Below are positions 36,601 to 50,900 of a DNA stretch of 64,000 bases, in pieces. Within the stretch, counting starts at the first letter, position 1. Each line of letters begins with the position of its first letter. Location of the stretch: the NCBI GenBank assembly GCA_910591455.2, contig OU342821.1, positions 9,424,280 to 9,488,279 of the forward strand, in the 5' to 3' direction. The translations under genes and the position numbers were made by a program. Below the pieces are notes generated by a model. It did not search any database. It worked only from the letters and a program-made list of their open reading frames with translations, and had not been told where the DNA came from. The stretch comes from Pholis gunnellus (lineage: Eukaryota > Chordata > Actinopteri > Perciformes > Pholidae).

Positions 36601-38285
36601 TGCTGTTGTGTTTTATCTTAGGCTGCTGCGTTTTGCACATAGCTGTAGTGTTTTCCGTTTTGCCGTTTTAGTTTGGGCTTCATGGCCACCGTAGGCAAGT
36701 CCTAAGAGGCCTGTAACAGGGTGGTCTAAGAACTAATGTTACAGCGTTCCATGACACGCATATTGATCACAGAACGCGCTTCTATTTGTTGTTGCAAGCA
36801 ATAGCACGATTTCACGCCTGATTAGATCTGTGGCTACAGTCCAGTTGCAGCGCAGTGTAATGAAATCTGACATCTTGGCTGAGAGAGGGCTGCTGCACGC
36901 AGACACCGCCGCTGTAAAAAAAAGATGAATGTCGGAGGTCCAGCATCTACCATCTCCTTCCTCTCTTTTCCCTTGAGCCCGGATGAGCGGCAGCAGGTAT
37001 GGGATACTTAAAAAAGAGGGAGGTCAAGAGGTTGTATAGATCTACCCGCTGTAGATATGCATCTCTCATCTCCCCTGCTAATCAGAGTCTAGTGTTGTTC
37101 CGATTGGTACTTGTGCCCCGAGGGCCTGTGATAGTGATTTCAGCGCCCACGCAGATAAATTGCATACTGTAAGTCATTCCCGTTGTATCTAGCAACAAAC
37201 TCATTTGTTCAGGAGATTGCCCTTTGGTTTTACATTATAGAAACTCATAATTACCTGTAATGGAGGACTTTACTTGAACTTTTAAAAACGTGTTGTTCTC
37301 CTTATGCATTTTACAATGTAGGACATTTAACAAATAAGAGCAAGGGTGGTCCTATTTGGCACAAAGTTATACTTTATATGTCTCATTTTTTCACAATCTT
37401 CCTCTTTCCCTTTTCCCCAAAAAACGTATCCTAAATGCAACATTCCTCAGTACACCTTCTGATACTTTGCAGCCAATTTCAGCTTCCTCTTTCCCACAAA
37501 TGCCTTTCAGTATCACTTTGAAATTTCCGTAATGGGTGGTCTAGTCGGCTTCCATTCTTCAACGTTAATAAGTGCCAGAACAGGGAGGGCTAGTTACAGT
37601 GGCTTGCTTTCCCCTCAGTTCGACGTAGCTGGGACACTGACAGATAACAAACAGCTGCACCATAGGGGATGCGGCAAAGCAATGCATCACGTTGGAGTCA
37701 CCCTGCCCCCTTTCTGCTTCTCAATATTCCCCTTTCATCTGCTCTTCACATATCCCGCTTTTCCATCGCCCATGTCATTCGCATAATTTGGTATTTGTCA
37801 GTGTAAACCGCTTGCCTTTGAAATTCTGCCGGGTTTCACCTGCGAGACAAATAAAAAACATTGGCAAGTGTTTAGCAAGTACAGCAGTTCAAAGAAAAGA
37901 TCAGTCCTCCCTCATTTGCATACTCTCTGTATGTGAGGCAGCGCCTAAGTGCTACAAGGTTACATCCTATTCGACAACCAAAGGAGTTCTGCCGACGTGA
38001 GAAGCAGTAGTACTTAGATTTACAAGAATAAGTGCTATGGATGTCTCCAGATGACATCGTTACGAGCGTAAACACTTAAAAGAATATTTAAGGTACAGGG
38101 ACACCAACACATATGGAAGGAAAAACTAAACCATGTGAGTCTATTATTATTATTAGCTGAAAACTAAATACATGGTCGTCTAAAACTCCAGCAGACATGC
38201 ATGTCCGTTAATATCATTTGTTGAACTTTGGTAAATAATAGTAAACACAAAATTGTACATGATGATAATTTAAAAGAACGAACAT
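36601..38285. other. Non-coding stretch
   Basis: No gene is supported. High-complexity sequence at about 37,060-37,260 resembles conserved non-coding DNA, but conservation cannot be judged here. Confidence 0.5.
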
Positions 38286-38366
38286 GAAAACCTTTTACAG
38301 ACACCCCGACAGAGGGCCACAGACCCCCTGGTCCCCAGACCCCACTTTGAGAGTCACTGCCCTAAA
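38286..38366. mobile_element. Terminal fragment of a hAT-like element
   Basis: The segment ccccagaccccactttgagagtcactgcccta resembles the usual right end of fish non-autonomous hAT elements (accccaggttgagaaccactg type). No matching left terminus is found nearby, so it is a solo end or decayed copy. Confidence 0.4.
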
Positions 38367-41300
38367 ATGCTTGCTTATAATTTATCATGGTAGCTTGGTA
38401 CATGAATCCCTACACCAAAGTGCTTTCTCTCTTTCTATGCAACAGACAGAATTAGGCCATGGAAACACCCTAAGGAGCCCAATAAAAGGCTCTAATATTA
38501 GCAAGTAACAGTACAGACGTTGGGGTTAATAGCTATTTAGTTATACAGCTTAATTACCAGCCTGCAGCTTCCTGCTGAGCCCAGGTTTGCACAATGGCGT
38601 GTTAAAAGACCCGATTCCATTAGGCGCAATGGCTCTTATGCGGGCATGGAGGTGCACATTTGGTCAAATGGTAACCCTCCAAATAGTTTAATAACGCCCT
38701 TAAATTGACTTTGAGTGGAGGGGAAACAATGTGAGACAAGAGAGTGAAACAACAAATGGAGAGTGGAAAGGGAAAGAATGAGATAGAGATACTTTTAAGA
38801 GTGGCTATAAGGCATTGCCCAGTACTTGCGTGGAGGAGTTTACAATGCCAAATGGTTTGGCATTGACAGTTTTGCAGGCCGTGTTAAAAGGCTTGACATG
38901 TCCTCTGGCTGTTTAGCAAATGCTGATAAGGGGAAAGACGGCAGGAGGTTCTGACTTTACTGCATCTGCAGCCAGCTCCTTGCCACTGTGCGCGTCCTTG
39001 TCCCAATTTGTTGGCGGAGAGACATCCTCGAAGGATAATAGTCTTGTTCTCTGATATAATGAAATGTGTCAAGACAGCGTGCTGTGAAGCCCGGTCACTC
39101 TGTTGCAGATAATCGCCCCACCAAGAACAGAAATGCATTGAAAACATTGGTGATATATTGGTGCTGAGTATTTGCAAAATATATGATGTATTATAAATTT
39201 GGACTGAATAAAGATTAAAGGCATTCAGCAGAAACACAAGTGAGCTCATGAATATCAAAATAATAAATATTAAATGACTATTAAATATTAACCTGCTGCT
39301 ACCTGCAGATCTGATATGGAGATGCAGATCTGAATGGCTGATTACTATTTGAGAGGTGGCCAGTGACTCACTATTATAATTACTTGTTAACCTTGCTTCT
39401 TTAAATAAAACACGTTTATATTTTTCAATTATTTTTTTCATGGATTTCACTGCCGGCCGTTGGGGTTCACAAAAGTCGTCAGAATTGGTACAACAATCGT
39501 CATTCAGTCCGTCAACCTGCTCTTAGACCCAACCCTTGAATAAATTAAATCATCACCTTGTCCCTAATAACTTGTTGATAAGAAAAAGTATCAGACGTAC
39601 TCATTGGAAACACACGGCATGCTCCTAACAACAAGTGGCTCCAGTTATTGATACGTCAGATATTGTCAGTTCAGAAAGCTGTCAGTCTGGTGTTAGAGAT
39701 TCATCCCATGCACACACCAATAACCCGTCTTAACCTTTTCCCCTGATTACTTATTCATATGAACACAGTTCAGATAAATGTGCCCTGCTCTGGGCTTTCC
39801 AAAATATTCCATTTCCTCTTTTGATTTCTCCCTTAAATTAACATTAATGGAATCATCAGGGTGCAAATAAACAGAGTGCAGCGTTTCTGTGCCGCTCGAG
39901 TGCACACGGCTCTGTTCCCGGGTCTTTCTGCAGTTTATCCATCGTCTTAGTGGCCACGGTGTTGCTGAGCTTCAAACAAACAACTTCTTTTGATTAGACT
40001 TTATGATTCCTAGTTTATTTTATTTTTTTGACACTGGGAGCACTGACCGGCCATCCAGCTCCGTCAGGTCCTCATTTTGAAATTCCATTTGGCTTGATAA
40101 ATAAATGATGTTATTCTCCATCCCAGCCTTATTCCCCCCCTCCCCTCCCCCCAACCCCCCCCAGTTCAGCTTATAAAGGCTTCTTGCATATGTGTTTGTG
40201 TCCAATAGATGTGAGTGTTTGTTTCAGGCTGCTCGTGGGAATAATAAATGAAAAGCAAAGAAGTGTATTTTTGGCACTTTCAGTCAATTGTTGCGAGAGA
40301 GAAATCATCCTGGAGCCTAGAAAGACTGCTTTTACGGATTCCGTACTTCAATGGCATCAACCACATCCACAGCTTCTTTTGAAAATATTCAAATCCTTTC
40401 ACCCCTTTCCATATGTTGTCGCCATTGACAGAGTGGCTGTGGAGGTTTATAAAGTCAGGCTTTAGAGCATTCGGAGATTTGTCCCTGAGCTACGACAGCA
40501 TTGTTGTAGAAATAAAAGGCATTCCAGAGTAGGTTCTCCTCTCTGGGTCCTTCATACTTCCACCATAGACACTGTGTAATTATGGTACGCATGGTCCCGG
40601 ACATTCCCGAGCTGTAGAGCTCGGCACTCAAGCCAGAAATAATGTCCCACATGCTCCAAGTCCTAAAGTGCCTTACAAATCTCAATTGTGTTGTCATGTG
40701 CCATTGTGAGTGCAGAAAACCGTGCCACTCTACCGCAATTTCTTGATTGGCCCAGCGCCCGGCACGGATGCCCTGTTAGAGCGGTCATTGGGGTCTTGAA
40801 TTGTTCTCTGACCGGCGGTCTTCTTGTCTTGACAGCCAGCAACAGTACGAGGTCTGGTGGTTTCGCAATTTTCACACACTTGTGATCATTACAATAATGA
40901 AGTCCACTGTGTTTCAACATGTCACGCTCTGGCAATTTCTTCATTACCTTTGTTTGAGACGATCTCACCCTCACGTCAGATGTCTATAAAGAAATTCCTG
41001 AAAGACATGTTTTTGCTCTGAAATGCATTGTGAGCTGTGCCTTCGTTTAGTTACACGCGGCCCTTCTGAATGATACACAATCGACTCAAAATAGGTGTTA
41101 TGTGAGGGATATTATGTGCCTTTTGATTAAGTCTGTAACAAATCAAATCGACTTAAAGGCAAAGAGTATATGAATCGTTTCTGAGGACACTCTATATAAA
41201 CAAGCAGTCACTCAAATGTAATGGTCTGTTATTTGTTGTAAAGACTTTAAAAGACAGCATCTATAAAAGCTTAATTTTCAAGAGGCTTCCATTATTAGAG

Positions 41301-42479
41301 CACCTGACTGGAGATGGAGAGCACAGACGACCCTGCAATATCATGTGAAGCTTTTGGAAAGATAAATGTACCCTTCTGAAGAGGCAGACCTTCAAAATGT
41401 CAGATCTTCGATTCCGTAAAGCATAACACACTGGCAATCTTTAAGCAGCGTCCCGAAGAAGATGTTTCCCCTCGTAAATCTAGGAAATGTCCTCTGGGCT
41501 TTCTTTGAGGTACAAATGAGTGAAGAGAGAAGATATTCAGGAAGGCAAAGGTTTCTCTTCAGATACAGCTCATCACCTTCAGATACTTACCAGCAACACC
41601 TCTCAAGGGTAGCTATGAAATAAAAAATAAAATATGAAAATGTTTTAAATAAAAACAACCTTTGTATGAATAATATAATCGCACTGGTGTTTATCAGAAA
41701 ATATTTTGTGAAACACTTGGGCTATTATTAACTCAGTGGTTTTGTTGCATTAACCAAACTTCCTGTGAAGATGGAGGTTTATTTTGAAAAGACACGATGC
41801 ATTCACCGGGTATACATCGACACGCCATCAACGGGAACCTGCAAAACTGACCAACCAAGTTGCGTTGTTTGACGCATTTGGTTGGCATTTTACCACTAAT
41901 ACGTGACAACTTTTGCTTTAGCTACATTTAACTATACCCTAACCCCAACAAAGACAAATACATGCGCAGCGTAAACATATCGCAGGTGACAGTTTGGTCC
42001 TTGGTTACACTTTCCTCAATCAGCTGGAGTTCAAACACACTCAAACAGACGAGGTGAAACCTCAGTAGCTGATCCCGGTGACACGCCATTAAACTGTTCC
42101 ATTAAACACTGGAGCGCTCTTGAATGTACACGCTTGAAATAGATGTTCTTTTGTACATCGCGAGGCAGCTAATACTATTTCAGTCGGGCATTACTAAGGA
42201 AAGTATTATCCTCAGTCAATCCTAATCATATAAACTATCTGCATGAGCGTAAGAAAGGATTAATTACAGGATGAACGAGGATCCACAGACATTTCCATTT
42301 TTCAATATAACTGGATTATCATCATCTTCTTCAGGTCCATGAAATTTCATAAGCTGCCCAGACTCTGATACATACTTGCCCACAGACACTGATGTGCCCT
42401 TCAGTGAGCAATAAAGGAGAGAGGAGAGGGATGCCATTATCCTCCACAAGAAGATCCCACATCCATATCCCCTTCCTTC
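38367..42479. other. Non-coding stretch
   Basis: No gene is supported. A 188-codon minus-strand frame at 38,884-39,450 has AT-driven composition, no domain and no initiator or splice context. Blocks at 38,525-38,720, 40,210-40,460 and 40,590-40,900 are high-complexity and free of repeats, so they are candidates for conserved non-coding elements. Sequence at 41,780-41,990, with CTAACCCCAAC, may be another decayed fish repeat. Confidence 0.5.
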
Positions 42480-42740
42480 CTTTTGTCTCACTTTTTAATC
42501 TTCCTTTGCCGCCTACCTTATTTCACTCTCTCTTTCGGTCTCTTTCTCCCATGAGCCTGTCCTCCTCTCTCTCTATTTCGCTTCATCTCTCTTTATATCC
42601 CCCCCCCCCCTTTTTCTGATCTTCTCTTCCTCTTGGGTCTCTTTACTGTCCCACACAGCTGTCTATCATTCTCTTTCCTCTTGTCATCCTCCCTCTCCCT
42701 CTGTGCTGTCACCGTTTCTGTCCCCTCTCCCTTCATCCAT
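42480..42740. repeat. Polypyrimidine belt with C12
   Basis: About 260 bp are strongly C/T-biased on plus, with many CTCTCT, CTTCC and TCCTC words and a C12 run at 42599-42610. The strand asymmetry gives triplex (H-DNA) potential. Frames through it are low-complexity. Confidence 0.85.
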
Positions 42741-43639
42741 CCTTCCATGTTCATCCAATCTCTCAAATGAATGTGGTTAATGGGCCCAGCCTTTGTGCAA
42801 CCGAGCAGAGCAAGTACGATAAAGATGTGTATGTATCGACTTGCGAACAAAAACACGCACAAATGTGCACCTTCGCACAAACACATGTATGCACATGCAC
42901 GTGCACACTTTGAAATTAGAAAACATCCGTGTGCCAAAGCACACTACCAGGAACATCGAAACACAAAAAGGAACAAAGTACTTTGCTGAATGGTGGCTCT
43001 GATGATATTGCCAGCATCCCATAGGGAAAAGAAAGAAGTCCTTGATTTATGTGTTCAGTGATTTGATTGGGTAACCCTTTCATAGCACTTCATTAATCAG
43101 CAGCTGGATACAAGTAAGTGGCAGGGCGGAGCGTAACAGAAAGGACTAGTTGGGGGGTTGGGGCTTTTTCCTTAATTACCCCACTATCTCCGGTGTCTGA
43201 GGAGACAGAAGGGGCATCAAAGAGCATGTGTAATAAAGCCCATAACCCACTCGACCAAAGAAGCAAGCGGAGCTTTTCTCATCAGCTGCTACTGTATCTT
43301 TCTGTGCTGCAGATCCTGCACCTTAACTCAGTTGTGTATCCTAGAACTCAGCAGACAAATCATCTAGGGGGAACATTACAGTAAATTACTTTTGTTCTTG
43401 TAGCAGAGGCCCAGTGCTGTTGTTAAGTGCTCGAACCATTTTGAAAAATATCTTGTGTCTCATTTGGCTTTTTCCTTTTTTTTGCATTTCCATGAGCCAC
43501 TACACACTTGCAATTTACTTGCTTGCCTGAGATCCTTACCATGAAGAGGGACAATGCACTGAAAACCTGTCTGACTGCTGAGAATTCTGGACACAATTCT
43601 GATTATTGAGGGCCAAATGGCTCATAGCAATGGCCCGGC
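42741..43639. other. Non-coding stretch
   Basis: No gene is seen. Short CA-rich words occur at 42,850-42,910. The sequence at 43,040-43,120 contains AT-rich homeobox-like words such as CATTAATCAGCAG. Confidence 0.5.
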
Positions 43640-44850
43640 ACCCCATAATCCGCACCTCCCACAAGACGGTTTTAAAGATGAGAACTACCGTCCCAGCTTG
43701 CCAGTTCACAGGCACTGTGCAGGACCCCTGAACCACTGAAGAAGCATGTCATCCTGGGCTGTCATTCTTTTTTCAAAAAGATAAGTTCTAATGAATTCCT
43801 GTGTGGTGTCCTACAATTGCACTTAAGCTGTGTCTTGAGGAGGCAGTCAGCTGAGGTTGTAGAGTTGATGTTGCTGCACTCGTTTCTAGTGCCTCTGGCT
43901 TTGCTTCGGTGACCACCGAGACTGTAGCCCTTTTGGCCCCCTGTTACCTGTCTACTGCTTCAGAGGACCCCTGGACTAACCAAGCCTGAAGGGCCTCCTT
44001 TCTCACCGATGTCCACCGATGGGCATGTTGCCACCACGACAGGCACGGATGACCTTCTGACCACGACTCCGAGCAACTGCTTTCATAATGGAAGTTTTGA
44101 ACACGGATGCCATGTCCCAAACCTCCCCAGGGATGCATGACAAATTCCTCTGGAGGTGGGAGTTAAAGACCTCTAGGACAGAGGCACCACCTCATCCATC
44201 TCACCGCCAGGTGAGATGGATGAGGTGATGCATCAGTTGACAGCTCTACTCCTCTTTTCAGATTCAAGCTGCAGATCAGATAAACCCTAACCCAGAAAAG
44301 TCAACCACCGATCTTTGATTTAAGTCAAGTTAAAGCCACTACTGAGAACTTTTGTGTTGATTTTGGCGGACCCTGTGGATGAAAGTGGTAGTGTTTCCGA
44401 GCACCAGATTCCCTTCAAAAACCTAGAAACTAATTTACTGCAGCAGGATCCGTCAGTCTGACCCACTCGGTCCTGGATCTGTTCCTCCTATATCTTCCTT
44501 CCCTGCAGCGGGCCCAGCAACACAGCCTGGGCAAAGTTTATTAACGAAGCAGCACTCCGGTTCTGTCTCTCTCTCTCTCTTTCCTCGCTATCAGACCCCT
44601 CCAGATTTCTCCATCGTTGCCCACATGAGTGTTGAAGTCCCCCGGCACAACATAGAGGCGACCTTCACAGGGAAAATACAGTACCCTCTCTTCAAAAGTT
44701 TCGTTCCAGACTCAGCGCTGTGCGTGGAGATGAGCCCAACTACACCTCCTGCACTAGCTCCTGTTCTTTCCCCAACAGACAGATGACGTTCAAAGTCCCT
44801 AGAGCCAGTCAGACTCCTGCTCCCAACGAAACGATAAGACAGGGAATTCA
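43640..44850 (-). mobile_element. LINE relic, antisense (endonuclease to RT)
   Basis: Three patches match, in the expected order, a common fish non-LTR retrotransposon read on minus. At 44,600-44,840 is endonuclease-domain DNA (gttgcccacatgagtgttgaagtcccc, then ctagctcctgttctttcccc). At 43,925-44,285 is the linker between endonuclease and RT (ccaccacgacaggcac, ggaggtgggagttaaag, cagttgacagctc). At 43,650-43,735 is the start of the RT, whose minus translation contains VPVNWQAGTVVLIFK, like the W-x-x-G-V-V-P-L-F-K motif of such elements. The stretches between (43,740-43,920 and 44,290-44,595) are more diverged. Multiple stops and indels show it is dead. Clade (L2/CR1/Rex1-like) is not certain. 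Confidence 0.8.
44188..44227. repeat. Perfect inverted repeat, 18-bp arms, 4-nt loop
   Basis: CACCTCATCCATCTCACC at 44188-44205 is followed by GCCA and then its exact reverse complement at 44210-44227. It lies inside the LINE relic, where the family usually has only a short CACCACCAGGTGGTG-type symmetry, so this copy seems to have acquired an extended hairpin. Confidence 0.95.
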
Positions 44851-44940
44851 CGGAAAAGTTCTGCACCACGTGCGATACTTCCAAACGGAGTAGGGTTACA
44901 TCAAGCACACATCTCAGCGAACACCGCACAGTACGAAATA

Positions 44941-47900
44941 AATCATGTTCATGTCAACAGTTTAAAACCTCTACCTACCCTGCAAACCTCAAGGCGACAC
45001 CAAACATAAATCAATTTGTTACCACCCGACTCTTTTTTTACATAAGATCTGACCTGACCTGTAATCATTGTGGAGGAACAGTATTTACTTTGTAGAGTTA
45101 CGTTATTTCAGTGAAATGCTGTTTGAACAACATTAACTATTTAACTTCAACACGTGAAAAGCTTCACTTTTCAAGGCAAATAGCTCCAGGCTTCAACTTC
45201 AACACCTGAACCTTCAAATCAACAGAGGAACTGCCCTCAGGAACCCCCTCAGAAAACCCGCCCACGGTTGTGGAAAAACAAAACATACGTGAAAAAACAA
45301 CTGCAGCCATCCTCTGCTGTCAGTCTTAGCAGATGTTTTGACCGGTGGGTTTTGACGCAGTCCACCTCGAGCTTCAGAGCTTTCCCCTGTCTCCTCTGTG
45401 GGAGCAGGGAAGAAACTGGGGTTCATTTCCACAAGCGTCAGAGTGTCATGTGTGAGCTTCCACCTCAACATTCGGATTGATTTTGCTGTCACTGTTCTAA
45501 TTCTAAACAGTTGGTATGATCTATAATTAATCTAATTTTGACAGACAATAGATTTAGAGATTTTTCGAGGTTGTACACTGAGTACCTGTGCCCTCCCTCG
45601 TTACCTTTAAACACTTAAAATGCATATCCTCGCTCCTGAAAACACTGGAGAAATAGGGTGAGTAGAATGCTCACAACCAATTGCTTCAATCTGTTAATAT
45701 GAAAAAGATATATGCCAGTAATTGCACTGATTTTTAAACACTTTACTGTAATAGCATGCCATTTTATTTTCTATAATTTTGATTAGTTTGTGGCACATAA
45801 TACACGATGCCGTAGAAAGCTTTCCTTCATTATTCATCTGAAAAATGAAGAGCAGTCAGTGATATCGATAATGAGCAGAAACGGCTGCCTTGCACTGTGG
45901 GGAACCTCCTTTCCTTTCGCAACAGAATTCTGCAGCGCAGATGTGCAATCTGGACCTCCAATTGTCATGGTGGGTAGAGATCTGGAGACTTGTCTGGAAA
46001 CATTTGGTCCTCATTAGGATCTCACGGTTGCTTCTTTGTCACTTTGTTAAATGGATCTAGCGCGAGATGTATGGAGTCATTAGTTCAAATGTGTTCATCT
46101 TTAAATGAATGACTAATACGTCAAAGTGGTGGCAGCAATCACTTTTAGCTTCATTTTAATGTTACAGACCGATTAAGTCATTCGTGTTATTAACCGACAT
46201 AGCTAAATCCTATTGTACTATATCATTTGTGTTGGTCTTAACAAATGATAACCTTCTCCATTATTCTGCAGGAGGAAATCAGAGACAGGATTTTGTAGAG
46301 ATGAGTACACTGAGAATGATACACATTACAACTTTAATTAATCATGTTAATGTTGTAGTAGTGTATCATTTATCCAGCAGAGGTTAAGAGGATATCATCT
46401 GGCATCCCCTTGTCGCATCCTGCATGTGTGTTTGTGTGTATGCGTTGGTGAGCTCAGAACATGACAACAAAATCAAACAAAAGAAATCATTTTAGATATC
46501 ACGTTCCTCTTTCCAAATTTAGGAAATGACAGAAAACATAAGCCGTATGTCTGCTCCCCACCAAATTGAAGTTTCACGAGTCAAGGTCCTCTGTGAGAAT
46601 GTAACAAATTAGATTTACAAATTACAAATGTAGCACATCATTCTTCATTCACCAGATGTCTTCAAATAGAAATGTGTCTCTGCTGAAAAAAAAAGAAAAA
46701 AGGAAACCAGCAAAGGAACTTAATCAATCCCTCTCAGATTTGGAGGAACAGTGTGTGCCAGAAGATTATTATGTGACAACACGAGACAGTGTCTCTGCAA
46801 ACAGCTACATCTGTTTGTATCCTTCCCTCTCAGTCTGTGTTATATGTGTTGAAGACATCCACACTGCCTGACTGAAAGTCAGACCGCAACTAAAATTGTG
46901 TCCTCAGCCTTTGGATGCTCTCAGTCTAATGAGCCTGGAAAAAAAGCTGCGAACACATGGTTTTGTGAATAATAGATGCGATGGGCCGTTGGCTCCACCA
47001 CTAGTCTAGCATCACTGGCCATGGGTGGAATGAATCTGAGAAACAATAACAATGATGCATTTACTGACATCTAAAAGCAGAGAAGAAAAGCCATCGCGGT
47101 TCCACAGATGTCCAAAGAATCCATAGATGAAGATGTTATGAAGATGATGTTAGGTCGGAGGGGAGTGATGCTGCCACATACGGATACTAGAAGCTATCTT
47201 GCATGTTCACACTAACAGCGTTTGATCCCTTGAGCCCTGAGATGAGTTGTAGCTGGACAAGCACCGTGACGCGTGTGTCATTTTTCGTGTCACTGCATGT
47301 GTGACTTTATCTGAAAATAAGCAAGCTCATGATTGCATCTGTGCTCTCCTCTCAGAAGGATCAGCAGCCAACGGGCTCTAAGAGGAATTCATCATCCTCT
47401 ATCCCGTTCCGTGATGCTGGCTCTGCCGGTAGCACACAGAGTCACGCTGTTCCACTGATCTCCACCCTATGATTAAGTGTCTTTTCGTACACTGTGTACA
47501 GGAGTTATTTTTCCAGCTGACGGCAACAATGCAAATCCCTCACCGGTGAGAAGTTGCTAAATGAAGCGATGTCGATGAAGTACTTCTGGAGCAGGAGACA
47601 TTTATTTGTAATAATTGACTGGTGAGGGAATTTGCTGTTCCTGTGCTGCACATATTCATGTTCAAGCACTCGAACAGTTGGGAAAGTGGAAAGGAGGATC
47701 CCTGAGCGAAACTAACAACGTTCCTCCGCCTTTACTTCAGAGAGAGAGGACATCATTCCATGACCACATGACCTGCAGGACCGGGACGCCTGGAGTCAGA
47801 ATAAAACTTCCACTCAGAGCAGAAAAGTGCCCGACGTCATTAATATTTAGTCTCATTGTGGTGACCTTTGCTGGATAAATGCAGCTATGAATTTACCAGC

Positions 47901-50900
47901 TGTAGTCACTATGATCTGAACAGAAAAAAGCAGGCCTGGAGGTAAATTGGTGTGTTATTTCAGGTAAGTTGTTTCATCAGTGTAAACTGTGCTATTAACT
48001 ATTATGTAGCGTGCATTTTATGGTTTGTGTTAAGCTAATGTTAGCCCTCATTTGGTGGTTGCATAACAGCATTAACATAACATAACATGCAGAAAACTGC
48101 AAGAAACTCTCTGATCAGTCTTCTGTATTTGTCTCTAACCATTTTATATGCATCTTTTAACAGAAATAGACCTTCACATACAGAGCCAGTGGATGTGTTT
48201 ACTGTACCTGGAGTCATATTGTCATCAGTCATCCACCATTAACATGGAAACGCAGCTCACTGGCTCAGCTATGGGTATCATTCCATCATAAATATAAACC
48301 CCCTGGGATCAGTTATCCCAAGCAGCAACAAGATCCACACACTCTGACGCTCCTTGTTACAACATAACAAAACCACCATGAATGTCAACATGCGGCACCT
48401 TAAAATCCACGAATAGCAGCACATTTTCCCCTCAGCCCCATATGAATCAGCCATGCCTTTACACTGACGTACCGTTAGCCGACGCATCCATCTGCAACTC
48501 AATGCCAGGCTCGGTGGGGCTCTAAACTGAATATGTGTTTCACTTCGACGGCAGTAAACACAGAACTCTCATTCGCCCATTTCATTTTTTGAAAAATGCA
48601 TCGATCCCTCGATCCCCATGAGCCCATGTGATCAATCCATCAGAAGCCATTGAGGTTATTCAGCCCAGATTACAATTGATCTTTTAAAAGTTGACTGCAA
48701 GACACCAGGGAGTAAAGGACGTTTTTTTTTTTTCAAGCTCAAGGAGAGCTGCTTAAGTGAGTAATATAGGGAGGGACTCATGCTCTGTCAAGTGAGCACC
48801 TCCTCAATTAGAGTTAAGCTTAGACATCAATGGGATCAGGGGAGAGGACTCGACTGCTCTTCTCCCTTCCATCCACACTTGTGGAATGGTTTTGTGGAAA
48901 ACAACTTGTGCATGCAGCTCTGTTTCACAGAAGAGATAAGAGCTATTGTAGTGGAGGCTATTCATTGGTCTTATGTATCTGCAAGGACATTTCAAGGGCT
49001 GTCCGTGTAAAGATTCACTTATCTGTCTGCATTAAAACCAAGGTATTTATCTCCACCCTAGGCTGTGCACTTAAGATTCTGAAACAGCCATTTATAAATT
49101 GTTCGTTTAATTGAGGCACTTTTTTTTAAAGCAAAACCGTTTCCTGATCTCATTAAACCAGCTTATGACTCCGGTTGAATTACAAAAATAACACCACTCT
49201 TATTCTCAGCGCACTGTTAAACCAGGGCACCGTGAATACGGGATTGAGAATTTGCTGATTGATTCATACGGAGACTTGTGATGCGTTCGTTATCTTGTGA
49301 TTACATTTCCATTTAGAATTGGAGAAAGATTATACCCTCTTGCCCGCCAGCGTCCACGACAGACAGATCTGGGGCCGTTCCAGGCGACATAATGCACCCT
49401 GTTCTATAGATACTGATCTCTACTGTCTCGTGTGACAATACCTATCAGACGGATTGCCGTGACATTCTCTGAGACAAAAAGTCTTATAGTTATGTGAAGT
49501 CATGCACATGCTCAATCATTTACTGAGATGATTGTGGACTATGGAAGTCCGGGGCTGGGACGGTTGAGGGAATCAGCGAGCATTAGGGAGACACCGGCTT
49601 TTGAGTGTTAAGGCTCCACTCGTGTCATTAGAGGTCTTTGTAGACAAAGGGAGAGCAAGAGTGGGGACCATGGAGGAAGGATAATAGAAAAGATGAGATG
49701 GGGGGGGAATGCAGAGAGAATGTAGGATGGAGACATAATAAGGAGTTGAAAATGAACTGTGACTAGAAGAAATATGTGACATTTCAACCATCAGTTGTAA
49801 AACAATTGTCCTCTTCATCCTGTCAGACTATTACAAAAATCCACTGACTTGATAAGATGTCTTGGATGTATTATGTGTTAATTTCTGCATTTCTAACACA
49901 TCAGCTTCCCGTCCAATCTTTCTGTTACAGTCACACCATATTACGGAGGCGGCTCATCGTCTCCGTTGCTCGGAGATGATAAAGGATGATTTCCTTTATC
50001 CTTTTCACACATGTTCAGGGTGAGCAGAAATGCAGTCTCACGGAAATAGCATTTGAAATGAGGCTTCTTACATTTAATCGTGTTCTAACACGCGCTGACC
50101 TCAGTTGACATGATGAGGAATATTATTCTTTACAACAGGTTCCCTCCTACCTAACATACAACATACAAACAGGAATATTCCATGTGGCAGTATTTTTATT
50201 CTAATAATATCTCTCAAAAAACAGGAATCGTGGCATCTTCAAATTTCCATTCCCGTGTGTTATCGCGCCCTGAACTTTACAGTTGAATGTGCCATAACTT
50301 TACCCACCGTCACTGTGCTGATAACACCCTATTCTCCTTTTCATTTCCGTCTCCTGACTCTGACAGTGCACATCTTGAATTACATGAAAGGATAAGGCTG
50401 GTGAAATTCAATATTTCTCTTCGCTGTTTAAGGAAATGATATGAAGTTTCAATTTCTGCAATTAATGCACGCTCTCTGAAACGTCTTTGCGGCCAAACGT
50501 TGTGGCCATGCATGAAATAAAAGTCCACGCGGTACGTGCTTGATTCTATGCACTCACTTTTCACTTTGTTATATGAACATCAAACCACTCTACACATTGA
50601 CACTAAACAACTATTTCCACTGCCTGAATAATGCATGAAAAAGTTAGTATTTATTAAGCTAGGAGCACAGTGTGATTTACATGAGTGGAGTTCATGGAGA
50701 GGTCATAAAGCATGGGCGCTGACAAAGAGACACTAATAGGCTAGCATCGTACTTTGTGCACATATTTTTGCTAAACAGTGGCCATGCTACACACCCACAC
50801 ACACACACTTCCCTATCTGATAGCACTCCACCACTGTAGCTCTATGGCCCACAAGACAATTGTTGTGTGTAATGACCCGCCGTCCTGTTACTCTTGGCTG

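Noticed and set aside
38884..39450. A 188-codon minus-strand open frame
   Set aside because: AT-driven composition with no homology, no initiator context and no flanking splice pattern. About one frame this long is expected by chance in 64 kb.
41780..41990. Possible fish repeat with CTAACCCCAAC wording
   Set aside because: The match is to general style rather than an ordered series of motifs, and boundaries cannot be set.
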